Assembly: GCF_011386835.1 (NCBI RefSeq)
Contig: NC_088795.1
Coordinates: 13,435,441-13,499,440, forward strand
Direction of reading: 5' to 3'
Length of the DNA stretch: 64,000 nucleotides
From: Chrysemys picta bellii
Taxonomy: Eukaryota; Chordata; Testudines; Emydidae
The notes under the pieces are model-generated. The model saw only the letters and a program-made list of their open reading frames with translations, did not search any database and was not told the origin of the DNA. Positions 22,488 through 33,165 of this stretch are shown here, piece after piece; within the stretch, counting starts at the first letter, position 1, and the number at the start of each line of letters is the position of its first letter. Position numbers and translations under genes: made by a program.

Positions 22488-22490
<3 letters not shown>
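20830..22490. other. Mostly unassigned; one MITE end
   Basis: At about 20965-21122 the block 'ctagcgctgatcaagctagcatgggtg' followed by 'agtgcagacacaccctaag' resembles the right end of a Harbinger-like MITE. At 21748-21850 there is a decayed palindromic MITE ('gagattttcaagtg...cctgtggaaaatctc'). No gene recognised. Confidence 0.4.
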
Positions 22491-22524
<34 letters not shown>

Positions 22525-22850
22525 CAGCCACAAATCTGTTGTATTTATCAAAGCTGTACAGCTTTCAGAAGGATTGTCTTTACACAGGACACCATGACAA
22601 TGGGAATATTTACTGTCCTGGGCACCAGCAGTAACTTCAGTAGCTGCTTCTACCAATAGAATAAGAGGTACTGTGCTCCCACACCCGCAGCAGAGCAACA
22701 AGTGGTGAGTTCCTAACTGTCTGGTGTATCGTATTGAATGCACTTCTGACACTAGAGGAAAATAGCTCCCCTTGTGCACATCAGTAGCCAATGCTCTGTC
22801 CATTGACAATTGGGCCCCAGCATGAGCAAGGTAGATGTATACTGAGGAAT
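22491..22850 (-). other. Candidate poly(A)-tailed retrocopy or SINE, minus strand
   Basis: A T-run of about 30 bases (22491-22522) reads as a poly(A) tail on the minus strand. Just before it on that strand is GATAAATA, a poor polyadenylation-signal lookalike. The minus strand stays open for about 120 codons from 22875 up to the tail, without a recognisable domain. A tRNA-like piece, 'gtcaatggacagagcattgg', lies at about 22786-22805 (minus). I found no target-site duplication. It could be a processed pseudogene, a SINE, or a plain poly(T) expansion. Confidence 0.3.
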
Positions 22851-23256
22851 AAGCAGAGGCAGAACTAGAAACCACCAGCCTTTACATTGATAGAGGAGGA
22901 CACGCTGCAACCATAGCATGCACCTATGGAGTGGATCTATCAGGGGCCATGCATCTCAAAAGCAAGTCTGCTAAGTGAGAGCCTCACCCTCTGCACCACC
23001 ACACTGCAAAGTCAGCTGAGGGAACTGCAGCTAATAACCCAACACCAGAGGTTTACACCCGCTGACTCAGCAATGTCCGATGACTAGCACCAGAGTGCTG
23101 GTTGGACAGCACCAGGTACACAGATTCCTGTATCTGTCCACCCTTCGTTTGAGAAGCTAGTTGTTATGACAGCTGCTGCCCAGATCACTGAGACCAAGTC
23201 CCTGGTTCCTGCTACCCTACCTCCTCCCTACTCCTGTTAACATGCGTGGTTCCTAC
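22851..23256. other. No gene or repeat recognised
   Basis: Unassigned sequence between the poly(T) tract and the LTR. Confidence 0.3.
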
Positions 23257-24931
23257 GGTGATGGGTTGGGTCACAGAAACTCCCTCAAGACTGTCACTAG
23301 ATAGTCTAAGGTCAGAAGGGACCATTATGATCATCTAGTCTGACCTACCGCATGATGCGGGCCACAAAACCTGACCCACCCACTCCTGGAAGAATTCTCT
23401 CCCTTGACTTAGCTGTTGAACTCCCCAAATCATTATTTAAAGACTTCAAGTCACTGAGAATCCTCCTGCAAGCGACCCCTGCCCCATGCTGCGGAGGAAG
23501 GCGAAAAACCTCCAGGGCCTCTGCCAATCTACCCTGGAGGAAAATTCCTTCCCGACCCCAAATATGGCGATCAGCTGAACCCCGAGCATGCAGGCAAGAT
23601 TCTCTAGCCAGACTGTCTGGAAAAGTTCTCTGTAGTAACTTTTAATATCCCATCATTAGTCACTAGATGTGCTGGGATACCACTGAGAACAAACGCCCCT
23701 GCCAGAGAAGGCTTCCTTCCACTCCCATCTTGCTGAGTTAGACACTCCAGTCAGTTACAGCACAGACCAAGAGGTTGGGCCATGCCCCCCTGCAGTTCAC
23801 TGAAACTGAGATCCACTCAGCTCAGGGGCTTCTTAGTCAACAGAGACTTTCCTAGCACCCAGTATCCCATTTTCCCTGCCAGCTTGGTACTTCAGAACCC
23901 TGCCTTGTTGAGCCAAACATGCTAGCCTGCTGCAAAGAGAGAGCCAGGTCTGACCCATGTCCCCCAAAGCTGCAGGCTTTAACTGAAAACCACTTAGCTG
24001 GTATTCCTATCTCCAGCACCCAGTTACCCAGTTCCCAATGGGATCCAAACCACAAATAAATCCATTTTACTCTATATAAAGCTTATACAGGGTAAACTCA
24101 AATTGTCCTCCCTCTATAACACTGATAGAGATGTACAGCTGTTTGCTCCCCCAAGTATTAATTACTTTGGGTTAATTAATAAAACAAAGTGATTTTATTA
24201 AGTATAAAAAGTAGGATTTAAGTGGTTCCAAGTAATAACAGACAGAACAAAGTAAGTTACCAAGCAAAATAAAACAAAACATGCAAGTCGAAGCTTAATA
24301 CATTAAGAAAGTGTTTACAGGTACAATCTCACCCTCAGATGGTCCAATAAGCTTTCACAGACTAGACTCCTTCCTAGTCTGGGCCAATCCTTTCCCCTGG
24401 TACAGTTCTTGTTAGCTAAGGTAGTAACTAGGGCATTTCTCATGACTGCAACCTCCTTTGTTCTGTTCCACCCCCTTATATGGCTTTGGCACAAGGCAGG
24501 AATCTTTTCTCTCTGGGTCCCCATCCCTCCTTCTAAATGGAAAAGCACCAGGTTTAAGATGGCTTCCAATACCAGGTGAGACCCCCTACTCTCCATTCTT
24601 TCTGGCCTGACTCATAGGAAATAGGAAGGCTTACAGGTAAACAGGGCCATTTACAGACAATTGTCCTGGTTAATGGGAGCCATCAAGATTCCAAACCACC
24701 ATTAATGGCCCACACTTTGCATAATTACAATAAAACCTCAGTTATATTTCATATGTCTAGTTTCAGATACAAGAATGATACATTTATACAAATAGGATGA
24801 CTATATTCAGTAGATTATAAGCTTTGTAATGATACCTTACAAGAGACCTTTTGTTTGAAGCATATTCCAGTTACATTATATTCAAACTCATTAGCATATT
24901 TTCATAAAATCATATGGAGTGCAACATCACA
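23257..24931 (-). mobile_element. Long solo LTR (minus strand), CR1 nested
   Basis: On the minus strand it begins TGTGATGTTGCACTCC and ends near GGTTGGATCACA-like sequence at 23257-23280. I recognise it as a very common turtle LTR. On that strand ATATAAGGGGG (TATA box, about 24473-24483) and AATAAAATCAC (polyadenylation signal, about 24190-24200) lie in the right order. The target duplication is not clean: GTTCC/CTTCC at best. A CR1 fragment at 23303-23658 interrupts it. No internal retroviral region is adjacent. Confidence 0.8.
23303..23658 (-). mobile_element. CR1 LINE 3' end nested in LTR, 10-bp target duplication
   Basis: Contains the CR1 3' untranslated signature 'aggtcagaagggaccattat' with 'gatcatctagtctgacct' (minus orientation), then 'tcctccaggg..aaaacc'-type UTR sequence. 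The flanks carry an exact 10-bp repeat GTCACTAGAT (23293-23302 and 23659-23668). 5' truncated, no coding sequence kept. Confidence 0.85.
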
Positions 24932-26045
24932 CTTCCTTCCTTGCTCTGACTCACGTTGCTGATTCCAGCTTGACTCTTGGTGTGATCTCTGGCTCCAACC
25001 ACTAGGAAAGACTGCCCATTATGGGTCCTGACAGGCTGTGCAGCAGCTATGAAGCCTGATGCAGAGGATTCTTTCTTCCTCTGCCTTCCACGTGTCTTCT
25101 CTTTGCACCGACTGTGCCTTTCAGGCAGGGTGTGAGCCTGAGTGCTTCTCTAAACTGGGCTTTGCACCTCAAGAAAAAAAATCTGAACTAGCCATGTCAG
25201 ACTCAGTCTTGCATCTACCATTACCAAGGGCTGGGAGAGGTGTACATGGCTAATCGAAAAGGAATTTGGTTTGTCTCAATCATGGATGAGCTTCCACTGT
25301 TTGCAGGGCAGGTATGAAGACTGTGATCGAAGGGGACAGCCTTCCATGAAGAGGAAGGAAGGAAGCAAGTTCCCCAGTGCAAGTGGTCCTATCTATTGCT
25401 CGTTGGTCTCCTCATAATGCACTTTTCTCAGATAAGGTTCTTTACCATTATAGAGCATAAAATGGTTATTCTCACCTTCTGAGTTCAGATTGTCAGCAAC
25501 ACACACTCTGTTTATTGGAGAGTCTCCTCAGCTAAATATCAAGGATCTTGTTTTATTGAGTGTATATAATCCGGGCACATGGTAACACTTATTATAGTTT
25601 TGGTTTTATCTATTTTATGCTGTTATGAGCTCCGGCATAGCTAATCTGCAAACTATAGCAATATAGTTGGGCTTCTAGAACTGCATTGTGCAGTTATTAA
25701 GCTTGGTCGGCACTTAGGATCCCTTGCTGTGTCTCACTGGAGGACAATAATCAATCACTTATATTAAAATAAAAACCTGTGTTAATCCATGGACATGGAA
25801 GATAATAAAACTTCAGCCGGGCTTGCAGTATGCAAGGGAAGAATGTAATTTATTGACCTGAGTGAGAGATGAGCCTGGATATTAGCAGAACAATTATAAC
25901 CCTACTAAGCCAGTAGGTTTCTGCGTCTAAGCTAGTGGGAGGAATTCAGCCAAGTTCAGGGGGCCTGTACAAGGCCCTGTGGACTGCTACAGTTCCACTT
26001 ATGCCCTGCTTCAAGGGCTGAACCAGCACACAATCTGACTTGCTG
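24932..26045. other. No gene or repeat recognised
   Basis: Unassigned. The open frame at 25059-25253 begins with a plausible ATG but shows no domain and no splice context. Confidence 0.3.
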
Positions 26046-26053
26046 GACATACC

Positions 26054-27189
26054 TAGGGTTACCATATTTGAACATTCAAAAAAGAGGACACTCCACGGGG
26101 GGTGTTGGCCCCGCCCGCAGTCCACCCCCGCTCCTCCCACACTCTGCCCCCACTCTGCTCGACCCCCGCCACCGCACCCCTCCTCACCCCCTGGCCCGCC
26201 GCTGGCTTGCTGCGTCCCTCCTCAGTCCTCCACCCACCGCTCGCCTCCACCCACCGGCCACTCACCTCCTCACTCCCCTGCCAGAAACCCCCATGCCCAC
26301 CCCGAAAACCCCCGCCTGCCGCTGGCTCGCCGCTTGCCTCCTCACCCCCACCTGCCCACCCGCCCGCCTCTGGCTCCCTCACAGCTCACCTCTTCAACCC
26401 CCGCTGCCCGCTGCTGGCTTTTTCACCCCCCTCCCTGCCCGCTGCCCGCCTCCTCACCCTCCCTGCCCGCTGGCTCGCCTCCTCACCCTCCCCGCCCGCT
26501 GCTGGCTCCCTCGCTGCTCATCTCCTCACCCTCCCTGCCCGCTGGCTCGCCTCCTCACCCTCCCGCCCACTGCTGGCTCCCTCGCTGCTCGCCTCTTCAC
26601 CGCCTGCTGGCTCACCGCTCGCCTCTTCACCCCGCCCCGCTCACCTACTCACCTCTCCTGCCGCAGGTCCCTCTGGCTCCCAGGATCAGGGGCAGCCGAG
26701 GGGTCTCCACGTGCTGCTCCCACCACAAGTGGTTCCCATTGGCCAGGAAAAGCACCAATGGGAGCTGCTGGAGCCGCAGAGCAGGGCTTGCAGGTGCCGG
26801 CAGCACGCAGAGAGCCCTCTGCCCCCGTGACCCGATCCAACCCAGAGGGACCTGCCGAGGGTCAAGGGGGGGGGGGGGGGAGTCCCGTGGTGCTTACCTG
26901 GGGCAGCTCCCGGGAATCATCTGGCAGGTTCCTCTGGCTCTTAGGGTCAGGGAGGGGTGGGGGGTGCGGAGGGCTCTCTGCTGGTGCCTGCAAGCCCTGC
27001 CCCCGCAGCGCTGCTTGGGCAGGAAGGAGCCGGTGCAGCACGTGGAGACCCCCTCCGCCTCTGTGCATAGGTTATCATATGTCCATATTTTCCCGGACGT
27101 TTTTAGATATTTAAAAATTCCTCCTGGACGGCGATTAAGAACTAAAAAGAAGGAAATGTCCAGGAAAATACGGACGTATGGTAACCCTA
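26054..27189. mobile_element. 1.1-kb GC-rich hAT element with 8-bp target duplication
   Basis: Terminal inverted repeats TAGGGTTACCATA / TATGGTAACCCTA. Exact 8-bp duplication GACATACC at 26046-26053 and 27190-27197. Sub-terminal ends both contain AAAAAG/GGACA-type sequence (ends of related copies read like 'cggacgtatggtaaccc'). The interior has a C-rich minisatellite (26395-26640) and inverted blocks (GGGGTCTCCACGTGCTGC near 26700 and its complement near 27035). Three-frame open reading of up to 408 codons is due to stop-poor C-rich DNA. No hAT transposase motif is present, so it is non-autonomous. Confidence 0.9.
26395..26640. repeat. C-rich minisatellite inside hAT
   Basis: Degenerate tandem units built on 'ctccctgcccgctggctcgc' and 'ctcctcaccctcc', about 30-60 bp each. 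Responsible for overlapping long open frames. Confidence 0.75.
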
Positions 27190-27197
27190 GACATACC

Positions 27198-27564
27198 CTC
27201 TCCTCCGCCACTGTCCCCTGTTTTTGCAGCTCAGCTGGTTTCCTTTCTGTTCAAATCTCAGTATAAAACCCCCATGCGTAGAGCCCTCAGTGCACTCTGT
27301 TCTGAAGGAGCTGCCCTCAGACACTGTCTGCCACTCTGCTTGCAGTGGGACAGCTCTGCACCACACCCGGCCCAGGGCAATGGCTAAAAAAGCCTCTCTC
27401 TGGCCCAGTTTTGAGCCCATCATTCTAAGTGTTTTCTACTCATTTGCCATCCCCAATTCAATTTATGTCCTTGAACAAATAAACTGCGCTACTAACGTTT
27501 GCTCACCTCTGAGTGGGTAGGCCTCAGGGCTTTCTTCTTGATGTATGCCAGCTCTGTCACAGTA
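27198..27564. other. No gene recognised
   Basis: Short segment between two hAT elements. Open frames without domains; no repeat identified. Confidence 0.35.
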
Positions 27565-27572
27565 GGACTATG

Positions 27573-27967
27573 CAGGGCCGGCTCTAACTTTTTTGCTGCC
27601 CCAAGCAGCAAAAAAAGCGCCACCCCCCTGAGTCCCGTCCCGCGCCGCGCCACCCCCCCAGCGCTGCCCCCCGCGCCGAGCGCTGCACTGCCGGAGCCCG
27701 CCCCCCCGCCGAGCGCCGCCGGAACACCCCCCCCCCAGCGCTGCGCCCCGCGCCACCCCCTCTGCTGCCGGAGCCCACCCCCCCCGCCGAGCGCTGCCGG
27801 AACCCCCCCCCCCCGAGTGCCGGAGCCCACCCCCCTCGCCGAACGCCGCCGGAACCTCCCCCGCCGGAGCCCCCCCCGCCGAGCGCCGCGCCGCACTCAC
27901 CCCGCCGCCCCTTACCAGGTGCCGCCCCAAGCATGTGCTTGGGTGCCTGGTTCCTGGAGCCGGCCCT
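27573..27967. mobile_element. hAT MITE, CAGGGCYGGCTC family, copy 2
   Basis: Ends CAGGGCCGGCTCTA and GGAGCCGGCCCT. Exact 8-bp duplication GGACTATG at 27565-27572 and 27968-27975. Contains C-rich runs and repeated 'gagcgctgc/gccggagcc' units that open several frames. Same sub-terminal GCCCCAAGCA motif as copies 1 and 3. Confidence 0.9.
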
Positions 27968-27991
27968 GGACTATGTGATCATGTGGTGTTT

Positions 27992-28202
27992 AGAGAGACA
28001 AGGAGAGTGAGGTAAAATCTTTTATTGGCCCAACTTCTATTGGTGAGAGAGACGAGTGTTCAGGCTTGCATAGAGCTGCTGTTCAAGTCTGAAGAAGAGC
28101 GCTGTGAAAGCTTGTCTCTTTCGTTCTATGAAAATATTGCTTCACCCAACTTGTCTCTGTAATCTCCTGGGACCTGGCACGGCTCCAACCACACTGCATA
28201 CA
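27992..28202. mobile_element. Penelope-like terminus, second family, palindromic
   Basis: Left arm 'gtaaaatcttttattggccc', 'aacttctattggtgagagag'. Right arm 'aaagcttgtctctttcg', 'cacccaacttgtctctgtaa', 'ggctccaaccacactgcata'. These are the two ends of a Penelope-like pseudo-LTR in inverted arrangement. An 11-bp duplication ATGTGGTGTTT flanks it (27981-27991 and 28203-28213). A hammerhead-like core CTGAAGA (28089-28095) and GAAA (28106-28109) is present, but the intervening stem is decayed. Confidence 0.75.
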
Positions 28203-28213
28203 ATGTGGTGTTT

Positions 28214-28847
28214 CGGTTCATACAGACTCAGTGGCTGGCACACAGCTAGTTGCCTTCCCAGCTGAGAGTTTAGCCGGAGTTACTGGACCTCTGATGTGCT
28301 TTGTTATTCTGTGTGCTTCATTAAACATCTTGCAGCCCAAAGCTGTGCTTCCTTGGTGAAGCCTTTGCAATGCATTAGCAAAGAGAGAGAAAGGAATCTT
28401 CAGTGTCACCAAAACAGAGCCAACCTTAAGGAACAGCAGCATAAACCACTCCCTGGGGATCTGTGCTTCTCGAGACCCCTGTTAGATATGTAGCTCAGGA
28501 GCCAGTTAGATCTCTCTTCAGCACTGGAATTAGAGGGAATGCTCATATCCCTGCCCAGCATCCTCTTTTGCAGGTACTTCTTGTATCAACCAGGCAAGGT
28601 ACTAACAAGCTTCAACAGGACTTTATTTTTACAGTGGAAACCTCTTTACCAAGCTGCAGCCGCACCCTCTGTAACTCTCCCTCAGCCTCCTCAACTCCTC
28701 TCCCCTCCTTCCTGTTTTCTGTCCTTTCAGACTCCCAACAGCCAGTGCTCCCAGTTCTAATAATACAAGCCGCATCTAAACACCACAGTACTCTTGAGAG
28801 TATCACAAATTGTAAACCTTGCTTTTCATTACAACCGAAGAGTCTGA
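28214..28847. other. No gene recognised
   Basis: The 135-codon plus-strand frame at 28463-28870 runs into the neighbouring MITE and shows no domain. Nothing else identified. Confidence 0.35.
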
Positions 28848-29127
28848 GGGTATGTCTACACAGCCAGTGAAGGTGTGTAATAAAGATAGGTACACCTGTG
28901 GTAGCTTCAATCTAGCTAGTTCAGGTAACAACAGTAGTGAAGATGTGGCATCAAGGACTTCTGTGGGCTAGCAACCTGAGACTGCATGCCAGGGTCCCCA
29001 GCAGCTGTGCTGAAGCCTGTGCCATCTCAGCTTCATTGCTATTGTTACCTGTCTTATCTAGATTAAAGCTCGCAAGTATATCTCCCTGCACTATAATGAC
29101 ACCTTTAGTTGCTGTGTAGACATATTG
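28848..29127. mobile_element. Harbinger-like MITE with TGA flanks
   Basis: Ends GGGTATGTCTACACAGC and GCTGTGTAGACATATTG are inverted repeats. The triplet TGA flanks both sides (28845-28847 and 29128-29130), a variant of the 3-bp TWA target. Non-coding. Confidence 0.75.
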
Positions 29128-29130
29128 TGA

Positions 29131-29637
29131 GTGGAGAATAGGCATTTAACAGAATATACTGCAGAACAATTAATGGGATTTTTCAAGTGTTGTAAAACTC
29201 TGCTCCTGTACAGCCAATGGTAAAACTCGCATTGACTGCAATGTTCAGCTGCACTTTTAAAAATCCTAATAGTTACAGAACATTTTTCATAACTTTTTCC
29301 AGTGCCTCAGGTTCTGTTGTTACTCATGAATTTTTCTTTCCATTTACCCGTAAGCATATCAGACTAATCGGGGCTGCAGGAGATCTGCAAATACTTCAGA
29401 AAGAAATGAGGGAAATTCAGTAGGAGGGTTTTTTTAACTTTGTTTTTAATTTTCAGAAACAATCCAGTTGCCTGAAAAGTTTCAAGGAGAGGGGCTTCTG
29501 GTCCTTTACAGCCTGCTTGCGCCAGGAGAATAGCTTTGGTTGTGTCTGAAGAATATACTGTGGAAGGGCCTGAACAGACTTTGGCTGGGGCGTTAATCCT
29601 TCCTGGGTTTGAGAAAGAGGCCAGCAACCCTACAGGA
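29131..29637. other. Mostly unassigned; decayed palindromic MITE
   Basis: At 29160-29265 'tttttcaagtgttgtaaaac...ttgactgcaatgttcagctg' looks like an old palindromic MITE. No gene. Confidence 0.3.
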
Positions 29638-29715
29638 CAATTATAATTATCTAGTCTGGCTTCCTGTGTAACACTGGCCTTGGAATTTCATCCAGTGATT
29701 GCTGTTGTGGTGGGA
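29638..29715 (-). mobile_element. CR1 3' end fragment
   Basis: 'aattatctagtctggcttcc' and 'tgtgtaacactggcc..ggaatttcatcc' match the minus-strand CR1 3' untranslated region of a turtle subfamily. Confidence 0.65.
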
Positions 29716-30049
29716 AACTTTTCCCTGCTATGTAAATGAAGTTCTCTACTTTGTAGCGATGTGAAATGACCCATGCACTAGGCCACGCACCTCAGGTCTT
29801 CCACAAATGTGGAAGTACTGCTTCTGGTACTTCATGTGAGTTACTGGGTCTTGCAGCTAGTCACATGATGGTTGCAGTGTTTGTTTTATCAGTCACTCCT
29901 GCAGTCTAAGTTGTAAATCCATGTCAGCAGAAGACTAGAGGTGCCAAATGGAAGCCATCTCACTCAGGAACCTCCCAGACGACTGCTGGTGACTCCACTT
30001 AGAGGTCATAACTTATGCTGAAAATCCTTGCTTTATACTGAAATAAGGG

Positions 30050-30170
30050 AGGCCCTGATCCTGTAAACACTTAGAAATGTGAGTAACTTGACATATATGA
30101 GTGGTCTCATTGAAATTAATGGGACTACTCTTGTGTGTAAAAATACTACCTGCCTGTGGGATCAGGGCCT
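30050..30170. mobile_element. Palindromic MITE
   Basis: Ends AGGCCCTGATCCTG and GTGGGATCAGGGCCT are inverted repeats. The interior 'gagtggtctcattgaaatta' with 'atgggactactcttgtg' continues the fold. This matches a widespread palindromic amniote element. Confidence 0.75.
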
Positions 30171-30574
30171 TTGTTATGCAGTGATTATTGTCACTTGGCT
30201 AGCTACAGCAAGCTATATGCACCTGAAACCCAGCTAGTGGAGGTGGTATAAACTGAGAGAGGGACTGGGGGACTCGAATTGAATCAAAGCATTCGTTTGC
30301 TGCCTCTTTCCAGCTCTAGAGGCGGCAGGCGCTGCTGTGTCAGGACTCTGGCTGCATTCAACAGTTTGGAATTTTTGATAATGTGGCCTTGCCTCAGCCC
30401 TGATACTACAGTACTATCCAAAGGCATATCTGATTTCTAAATATCTAGTCCATGTCTGACTTGCAGTTGGAGGTCTAGCAATACTAGTTGTGTGGTGTGC
30501 CTATTTCAGACACTTCAAATATTCGGTCTGAGGGCTATCTGTTGCACCCTTTCTTCACAAATCATTGAGGACAT

Positions 30575-30662
30575 GGAACGAAATTTATCCCTGGTTTAGC
30601 AGGTGCATCTCCCATTCCCTTCAATGGGAGTTGCACTAGATTATCCCAGAGCTGTATTTGCC
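30575..30662. mobile_element. Palindromic MITE (short)
   Basis: Imperfect inverted repeat 'aatttatccctggtttagca' ... 'tgcactagattatcccagag', centred on 'cattcccttcaatggg'. Confidence 0.5.
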
Positions 30663-33030
30663 CATAGACTCAGTGAACAGCCTATAGAGTTGTCAATGTC
30701 TGAGCAAGAGGTGTTGTGGTTGTATAATTAAGAAAATATGCAAGGCATTTCAATCTGTTACTACAACCAGGCTCAAGAACAATTATTCTTAATTTTTTTT
30801 TGTCCATTTACTTTTCCCTCAAGGCTACATTTAAGTCATCATACATAGATGACAGTCAATATAGAAAAAAGAAACTGCAATACAATGGGGGGAAAAGCAA
30901 ATTTCTATGCAAACAAGTTTCTATGCAAATATCTCCATATCTTGCCAAATTAGATGAAACTCCATCGTTATGCTGCAGGAAAGATATACAGCTTTACTCT
31001 ACTGAGAGATTTCCTACACATCAAAAATTCCATTACACTGTTAAATACCTACGACTTGGGCTCCAAGAAGTGAGGGATTCCATTTGTCTCTATTAAGACC
31101 AGAAGCATTAGTAGCTTGAAAAAACTGATCATTCTTAAAAGCTGTTTTTTCAGAAGCTTTGAAAATTAAAAAAGCTTTGGACCTTAGAGGGTTTTATTGT
31201 CATTATTCCCCTCAAACGTAATCCAAAGCTTTGTGGGATAAAATATTGCCATTTGAGCACCTGTTTTTATCAACATCTTGTTTTAAGGACTTAAACTTCA
31301 GAGAAACTTCAACAAGAATTTGTACAGGGTGATGATGATGATTTTCCTGTAACCTTATCATTGACCTGAACTACAAAACACCGGGATGAGTGGAATCAGC
31401 ATTAGAGATTGCAGTATGCTGGCTAAAGTGTGTGTGTACACATGTTGGATGGACTGTCAAACTGGCTTAAGTATGTGTGATAAGGTTGCCCTTATCTCTG
31501 CAACTCAGAGAGGCCATACATCCTAATACAACTGCAGCTAAGCGAGATTCTCTGTAGCTTGGGTCAGGCTGCAGGGACTGAAAGGAAAGAGATGACATTT
31601 CTAGCATGGGAGTGACCACACGAATGTCTAAGCATCTGATCAGGCTCAGCATGACCTGGATGTTTCCAGAAGCCTTAGCAGAGTCCAAATGAACTGGGTG
31701 CTTGTGCAGTTCATAAGAATGGGCCTTTAGCAAATGTTACAGGTGCCTGTGTCTCTGTAGTTGAAGACCCCCCAAGTTTGGTTCCAACTAATGACACTAC
31801 AGTCTACCTAGGTTGTAACTCTCTTGGCAATGTATGGTATAGCTGATTGCTTTGTTTGTGTCCAGGGAATATTTACATGGTGTGTTAATAGAATGGTTGT
31901 TTCTCACTCCTCCAGATACAATGACTGTATCAGTGGCTGCAATGTGTCTGCTTGCCAGTGTAAATACTGGCATTCTATTTTACAGAAATCTGCGCTGGGG
32001 AACTTATGCCTTTCACTCGTGCGGGTAACTGAAAGAATCTGGCCCCTGTGTGCTAGTTTCAGTGCTGAATGGACAGTTATAATAGAACACTTGAGCCTGG
32101 AATTGAGCAGCCTTTTCACTAGAACCTAAAAAAGACACCGTATTACAGAAGAATAAAGTCTTCCTCATGACTCCTGGCCCCGTGCCATCCTGGATGATGT
32201 ATTATCCATGCTGTCAGTGAACATCTCAGAACATGAAATCACTGCTGTACTCGGCCAAGTTAGGGATCTGCTATCTCCTGCCCAAATCCAAACTCGCATT
32301 GTTGCATTTCACTAAATTACTGCTACTGCACTTTTTGGAGAGGAACATTAGGGGTTTCTTCCCTGCTAGGAACTAAGTTTGAGAGCTGAGTTGTGTTTGT
32401 CATAAAACCAGCATGTTCGTTTAGATACACATCCAAATGTTATCTCTGTAGGTGGGTTTTGTAAAGGCAAGCATGGATTTTAATTTTAATTCTGTCACCT
32501 GCTTGATTTGTTCACATAAAATGAACACAAATTTACAATATTTTGACACATTTTTAAAATCATTCTTCTAATTCTATGCATAATCCTTTTGTTTCATTGA
32601 TTCAGTCTCATACTGTTTGGTTGCATACACCAGCTGCTACAAAGCAATAAAGCATCCAGATAGTTTCAGACAGAAACCAACAATGTGAAATATAAAGCAT
32701 CTGTTCTGTTTAAATAATGCAGAGAAACACACTAAATTATAGGGCTAAAATGAGATAATGAAACTGTTATCAGGAAAGACCACAAGACAAACTAACATGT
32801 TGCCACCTCTGTTTCCAGTGGGATTATTCAGACTATGAGCCACAATATTGACTTTCAACATTAAGGTGCATAGCATTACTAATGGGTTCCATGCTACTAC
32901 TGATGTGAGGGAGGGCAGCAGAATCTAGCCCTCAGGTTGCCCTTCTTCCATATGTAAGTAATCTTGTGGATCAATGTACCACGCTACTTAACATGTGCAA
33001 GGGTGGCCAAAGCTGGCTATTTCAAATGAC
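30663..33030. other. No gene or repeat recognised (2.4 kb)
   Basis: AT-rich sequence with open frames of up to 101 codons on both strands that show no domain and overlap each other antisense (31824-32129). No repeat assigned. Confidence 0.3.
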
Positions 33031-33165
33031 GGGCTTAGTGGTCTAAGCATTTAGATTTAGAAGCTCTGGCTTGGGATGCTTAGATTACTTCTAGCTACAA
33101 GTTCAAATACAGGAAGGCTTGAGTGGCCTCTCTTCCAAGGCAGCTAAAATGAGTATCCCATATTT
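33031..33165 (+). mobile_element. Degraded tRNA-derived SINE
   Basis: A-box-like GGCTTAGTGGTCTAAG at 33032-33047 and B-box-like AAGTTCAAATAC near 33101-33112. They are followed by 'ttgagtggcctctcttccaagg' and 'gctaaaatgagtatccc', typical of the post-tRNA body of old turtle SINEs. Confidence 0.5.

Noticed and set aside
26040..27266. 408-codon proline-rich open frame
   Set aside because: It covers the hAT element at 26054-27189. All three plus frames and the minus strand are open because the DNA is C-rich and stop-poor. No domain.
26100..27970. GC/CpG-rich 1.9-kb region considered as a CpG-island promoter
   Set aside because: The GC-rich parts coincide with two hAT elements whose boundaries are proven by target duplications.
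27492..27978. Glycine- or proline-rich frames of 116-159 codons on both strands
   Set aside because: These are composition effects in the hAT copy at 27573-27967.
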